A stretch of 64,000 bases of DNA from CAVWCQ01 sp963753545. GTDB lineage: Bacteria; Chloroflexota; Anaerolineae; Aggregatilineales; Aggregatilineaceae. Each line of letters opens with the position of its first letter. Within the stretch, counting starts at the first letter, position 1. A program made the position numbers and the translations under genes. Below, one piece after another: positions 61,291-64,000 of the stretch. The notes below the pieces were generated by a model. The model saw only the letters and a list, made by a program, of their open reading frames with translations. It had not been told where the DNA came from and searched no databases. The stretch is from positions 2,356,001 through 2,420,000 of the forward strand of contig CAVWCQ010000008.1 of NCBI GenBank assembly GCA_963753545.1, given 5' to 3'.

Positions 61291-62235
61291 CTAAAAACTC
61301 CCCATAACACCCGAATCGAGCATAATAATGATGGACGGGCCCAACAGTACGATCCAGATCGACGGGAAGACCAGCAAAACCATAGGGATCATCATTTTGA
61401 CAGGAGCTTGCTGTGCCTTTTCCTGGGCACGCTGGCGGCGCTTGACACGCATCTGGTCCGACTGGATGCGGAGGATTTTGGCGATACTCACTCCAAGTTG
61501 TTCCGCCTGGATCAGCGCAGCGACAAAACTGGTTACGTCCTGCACATCCATGCGATTCGACATGTCGCGCAGCGCCTCGCTGCGGCGTTTACCGAGCTGG
61601 ATTTCCTGCAAGACACGCCCGAAAGCGATAGCCAGGTCGTCGTCCCACTTTTCATATACCTTGCCCATTGCCTGTTCAAAACCCAGTCCGGCTTCCACGC
61701 AAATCGTCAGCAGGTCGAGCGCGTTGGGCAGGGCTTTTACGATTTCATCCTGGCGGCGGCGAATCTGGCCCTTCAACTGCAACATAGGCAGATAGTAGCC
61801 GAGTAATGCGCCAATAACGGTGCCAAGAATACCTTTAACAACGCCCCAGTCCGTTACGAAGAAGAACAAAGCGAATGCGCCACCACCCATGGCCAGTGTC
61901 AGCGCAATGCGCTGGCCGAAAAACGTTACCGGCTCCATTGACTGAGTTTTTCCGGCCAGTTCAATCTGGCGGCGAACCTCGTCAATCTGATTTTCGGGAG
62001 TAAACTTGACTGCGAAGCGCGCCAGCGCCTTATACATAGGTACAATGACGCGCTCCTGGACACTGAGAGACAGTTCCAGTTCTTCCAGTGATGCTGGTAG
62101 TTCACGGTCGGCATACTCAGCCAGGCGTTTCTGTAGGGGGTCTTCTCCCGAATCCTCTCGCATACCGACGATGATTAGGCCTGCCAGCAGGACTATACCG
62201 ATAATGATGAGTGCGAGGATACCAACTAGACCCAT
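61291..62235 (-). CDS. tadC: Tad pilus/type II secretion F-domain membrane protein TadC
   Basis: 314 aa with AGGAGG upstream. The T2SSF domain is in the C-terminal half (ALPNALDLLTICVEAGLGFE; VLQEIQLGKRRSEALRDMSN), with membrane segments near residues 1-23, 107-155 and at the C-terminus (MMIPMVLLVFPSIWIVLLGP). TadC with TadB forms the inner-membrane platform above the TadA ATPase in Flp-type pili. It begins 15 bp after tadB, and tadA-tadB-tadC order is standard. The comF gene follows at 41 bp. Confidence 0.9.
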   Translation of the reverse strand: MGLVGILALIIIGIVLLAGLIIVGMREDSGEDPLQKRLAEYADRELPASLEELELSLSVQERVIVPMYKALARFAVKFTPENQIDEVRRQIELAGKTQSMEPVTFFGQRIALTLAMGGGAFALFFFVTDWGVVKGILGTVIGALLGYYLPMLQLKGQIRRRQDEIVKALPNALDLLTICVEAGLGFEQAMGKVYEKWDDDLAIAFGRVLQEIQLGKRRSEALRDMSNRMDVQDVTSFVAALIQAEQLGVSIAKILRIQSDQMRVKRRQRAQEKAQQAPVKMMIPMVLLVFPSIWIVLLGPSIIIMLDSGVMGSF

Positions 62236-62250
62236 CGCTGATCCTCCTGT

Positions 62251-63240
62251 CTAGTAATCAATACTTACGATCTTCTGAATTACAGCAGCGCCCGTTCCAA
62301 TCAGACCAAGACCACAGCCTAACATGGGCCACCCACACATGCGGTTTTTGATCATGCCTCCCATATAGCTGGGGCTGATCACCATCAGGAAGAGGGTCAG
62401 AACAATGGGTAGCATCGAAATGATCCAGCCCGTAATTCGTCCCTGGGACGTCAATACGCGAATCTCGCCCTTCAGCTTGATACGCTCGCGGATCGTATGT
62501 CCAATGGCTTCCAGAATTTCAGCAAGGTTACCACCGACTTCGCGTTGAATATTCACTGCCGTGTTAACGAGGTCCATGTCTTCGCTTGGCATACGATTGA
62601 GAAGGTGCGCCAGAGCATCCTGCATCGGAATGCCCAACTGGACTTCCTGCACCACACGCTTAAACTCAGTCGCAGTTGGCTCTGCGGCTTCTTTGGCAAT
62701 CGCTTCCATTGATTGCAGCACCGAATAACCGGAGCGCAGAGCGTTTACCCATAGAGATAGCGTATCGGGCAGTTGGGTTTCATATGAGCGAAGCCGTTGG
62801 CCTTGTTTACGAGCCACATAGAGTCGTGGGAAGAAGAACCCTGCGACACCAGCTACGCCACCACCAATAGGATTTCCAAAGATTAGCAGCCAGCCGAGCA
62901 GAAAGCCACCAATGCTGGCAATGATATGCATCGCGAAAAATTCGCCAACCGTTAACTTGAGGTCGGCACGTGCTAACTGGACGCGCCATTTTTTGGCAAA
63001 TTCCCGGTCTTCGAGGGCAGCATCCAGACGGCGAGCAATAATGCTCGTCTCGTCAGTTGCCTGCCCGCTAGATGCGTCTCCTTCAAACCCGGCAAGCATA
63101 CTGCCATACTCAGACGTATAACGCCCCAGGCGTTCCTCGATATCTTGCTCGCGCTGCGACCGCATGCTGACAATGCCAACCACCAGGATGAGCACTGCCA
63201 CAATGCCGGCTGCGCCAGCGATCAATATTTCAGTTCCCAT
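62251..63240 (-). CDS. tadB: Tad pilus/type II secretion F-domain membrane protein TadB
   Basis: 329 aa, GGGAGG 8-10 nt upstream. N-terminal membrane segment (LIAGAAGIVAVLILVVGIVS), helical region, two central membrane spans (FAMHIIASIGGFLLGWLLIF), T2SSF domain (QLPDTLSLWVNALRSGYSVL; 'IPMQDALAHLLNRMPSEDMD') and C-terminal spans. It is the TadB partner of TadC. It is separated from tadA by 124 bp containing a hairpin, a larger gap than usual. Confidence 0.9.
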   Translation of the reverse strand: MGTEILIAGAAGIVAVLILVVGIVSMRSQREQDIEERLGRYTSEYGSMLAGFEGDASSGQATDETSIIARRLDAALEDREFAKKWRVQLARADLKLTVGEFFAMHIIASIGGFLLGWLLIFGNPIGGGVAGVAGFFFPRLYVARKQGQRLRSYETQLPDTLSLWVNALRSGYSVLQSMEAIAKEAAEPTATEFKRVVQEVQLGIPMQDALAHLLNRMPSEDMDLVNTAVNIQREVGGNLAEILEAIGHTIRERIKLKGEIRVLTSQGRITGWIISMLPIVLTLFLMVISPSYMGGMIKNRMCGWPMLGCGLGLIGTGAAVIQKIVSIDY

Positions 63241-63319
63241 ACGTCATGAACCTCCCGCAACGCTCTCGCGTCTAAACTCTATTGTACACCACGAACTACC
63301 AGTAAACGGAACCCCTGTG

Positions 63320-63348
63320 GGCCGGGAATATATTGCATACACCCGGCC
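63320..63348 (-). other. Hairpin in the tadA-tadB gap
   Basis: GGCCGGG (63320-63326) pairs with CCCGGCC (63342-63348), with a 15-nt loop. No T-run follows on the minus strand, so it is probably not a terminator; an RNA-processing or stability element within the operon would fit. It could tune tadA against tadB levels. Confidence 0.4.
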
Positions 63349-63364
63349 ATCTGGCGATTTACTT

Positions 63365-64000
63365 TTAGTAGCGAGACATGCCGATACCAAATACCGATGG
63401 CGGCAGATGGATACCCGACGCTTCGATATTGTCGATGAACTTCGGGCGAAGCCCCGTGGGACGAATTCGCCCGATAACCTTACCTGCTTCGATGCCCGTC
63501 TGTTCAAACTCAAAAATGTCGGACATGGTGATCACATCACCTTCCATGCCCTGGATTTCGGTGACTTTCGTAATCTTTCGCGTACCATCACGCATACGTT
63601 CTTGGTGAACAACCAGGTCGATAGCCGAGGCAACTTGTTCACGAATAGCACGAACAGGCAGGTCCATACCAGCCATCAAGCACATGACTTCCAAACGGGC
63701 CAGCGTGTCACGCGGGCTGTTGGAGTGCAGCGTGGTTAGCGATCCATCGTGGCCCGTATTCATGGCCTGGAGCATGTCCAGCGCCTCGCCCGAACGGCAC
63801 TCCCCGACAACGATCCGGTCGGGGCGCATACGCAAGCTGTTAACCACGAGATCCTGAATCGTGATCGCGCCACGTCCTTCAATATTGGGTGGGCGGCTTT
63901 CCAATGAGACAACATGTTCCTGGCGAAGCTGGAGCTCAGCCGCATTTTCGATGGTTACAATCCGCTCATCATTCGGGATAAAGCCGGAAAGCACATTCAA
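63365..64000 (-). CDS. tadA: Tad pilus ATPase TadA/CpaF, C-terminal part only
   Basis: 211 codons are visible; the start lies beyond the right edge. The secretion-ATPase part is clear: the Asp-box-like RIVTIENAAELQLRQEHVVS, then the Walker B region PDRIVVGECRSGEALDMLQA, and the His box GSLTTLHSNSPRDTLARLEV. The end, GRIRPTGLRPKFIDNIEASG, is typical of CpaF. TadA hexamers power assembly (and sometimes retraction) of Flp/Tad pili. The Walker A is outside the window. tadB and tadC follow. Confidence 0.92.
   Translation of the reverse strand: MNVLSGFIPNDERIVTIENAAELQLRQEHVVSLESRPPNIEGRGAITIQDLVVNSLRMRPDRIVVGECRSGEALDMLQAMNTGHDGSLTTLHSNSPRDTLARLEVMCLMAGMDLPVRAIREQVASAIDLVVHQERMRDGTRKITKVTEIQGMEGDVITMSDIFEFEQTGIEAGKVIGRIRPTGLRPKFIDNIEASGIHLPPSVFGIGMSRY

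Overview
The window reads as a stretch of a chromosome from a member of the Chloroflexota, most likely Anaerolineae-like. This is an inference from gene content and order, not from a phylogenetic marker. Pointers are moderately GC-rich DNA, Thr/Pro-rich lipoprotein stalks, large TPR proteins with Asp-Trp-Leu motifs, a histidine phosphatase/DUF3090/SCO1664-type trio, an H+-pumping pyrophosphatase and an archaeal-like tad pilus locus. No rRNA, tRNA, CRISPR array, insertion sequence or prophage was seen.

Layout. 1-6.9 kb: secreted pre-peptidase-domain proteins, an MFS transporter, PspC, an SRPBCC protein, a DnaB-like ATPase and lipA. 6.9-9.25 kb: a heavily broken O-antigen ligase/TPR gene. 9.26-14.6 kb: comM, an M1 metallopeptidase lipoprotein, rplU-rpmA-rpmE and tdk. 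14.6-15.06 kb: non-coding, with a strong promoter that carries a LexA-like palindrome. 15-20 kb: esterase, CPBP protease, LCP protein, histidine kinase. 20-26 kb: one + strand run from a histidine phosphatase through DUF3090, SCO1664-type kinase-fold, MoxR ATPase, DUF58 and DUF4129. 26-37 kb: TPR proteins, thpR, rsfS and ndk; one protein holds eight 120-bp tandem repeats. 37-41.3 kb: HDAC-like deacetylase and hppA, whose roughly 400-nt leader looks like a ribosome-dependent attenuator. 41.4-46.3 kb: Ig-like membrane protein, pth, mfd. 46.3-54.1 kb: a minus-strand run folC-lon-AlbA_2 regulator-WD40 lipoprotein-degV. 54.3-58.7 kb: secreted or lipoproteins and two GT2 glycosyltransferases. 58.7-64 kb: a nucleotidyltransferase-like protein, hpf, comF and tadC-tadB-tadA, with tadA cut by the window end.

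A striking sequence-quality signal: ten otherwise intact genes (DnaB-like, CPBP, LCP, DUF3090, DUF4129, two TPR genes, mfd, lon, folC) carry about fifteen frameshifts, and every one has the phase of a single extra base. Removing one base per site restores family-typical proteins. This looks like an insertion-biased sequencing or assembly error. The O-antigen ligase is different: it has shifts of both phases and looks like a true pseudogene or a locally bad stretch.

The best candidate for something undescribed is the hppA leader (40836-41263): a consensus promoter, a 19-codon ORF with a near-perfect Shine-Dalgarno, a 13-bp hairpin whose first arm lies inside that ORF and whose second arm starts right after its stop codon, an intrinsic terminator, and further pairing arms before the hppA ribosome binding site. 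Second is the LexA-like operator-promoter at 14622-14650, which drives a transcript with no clear gene.
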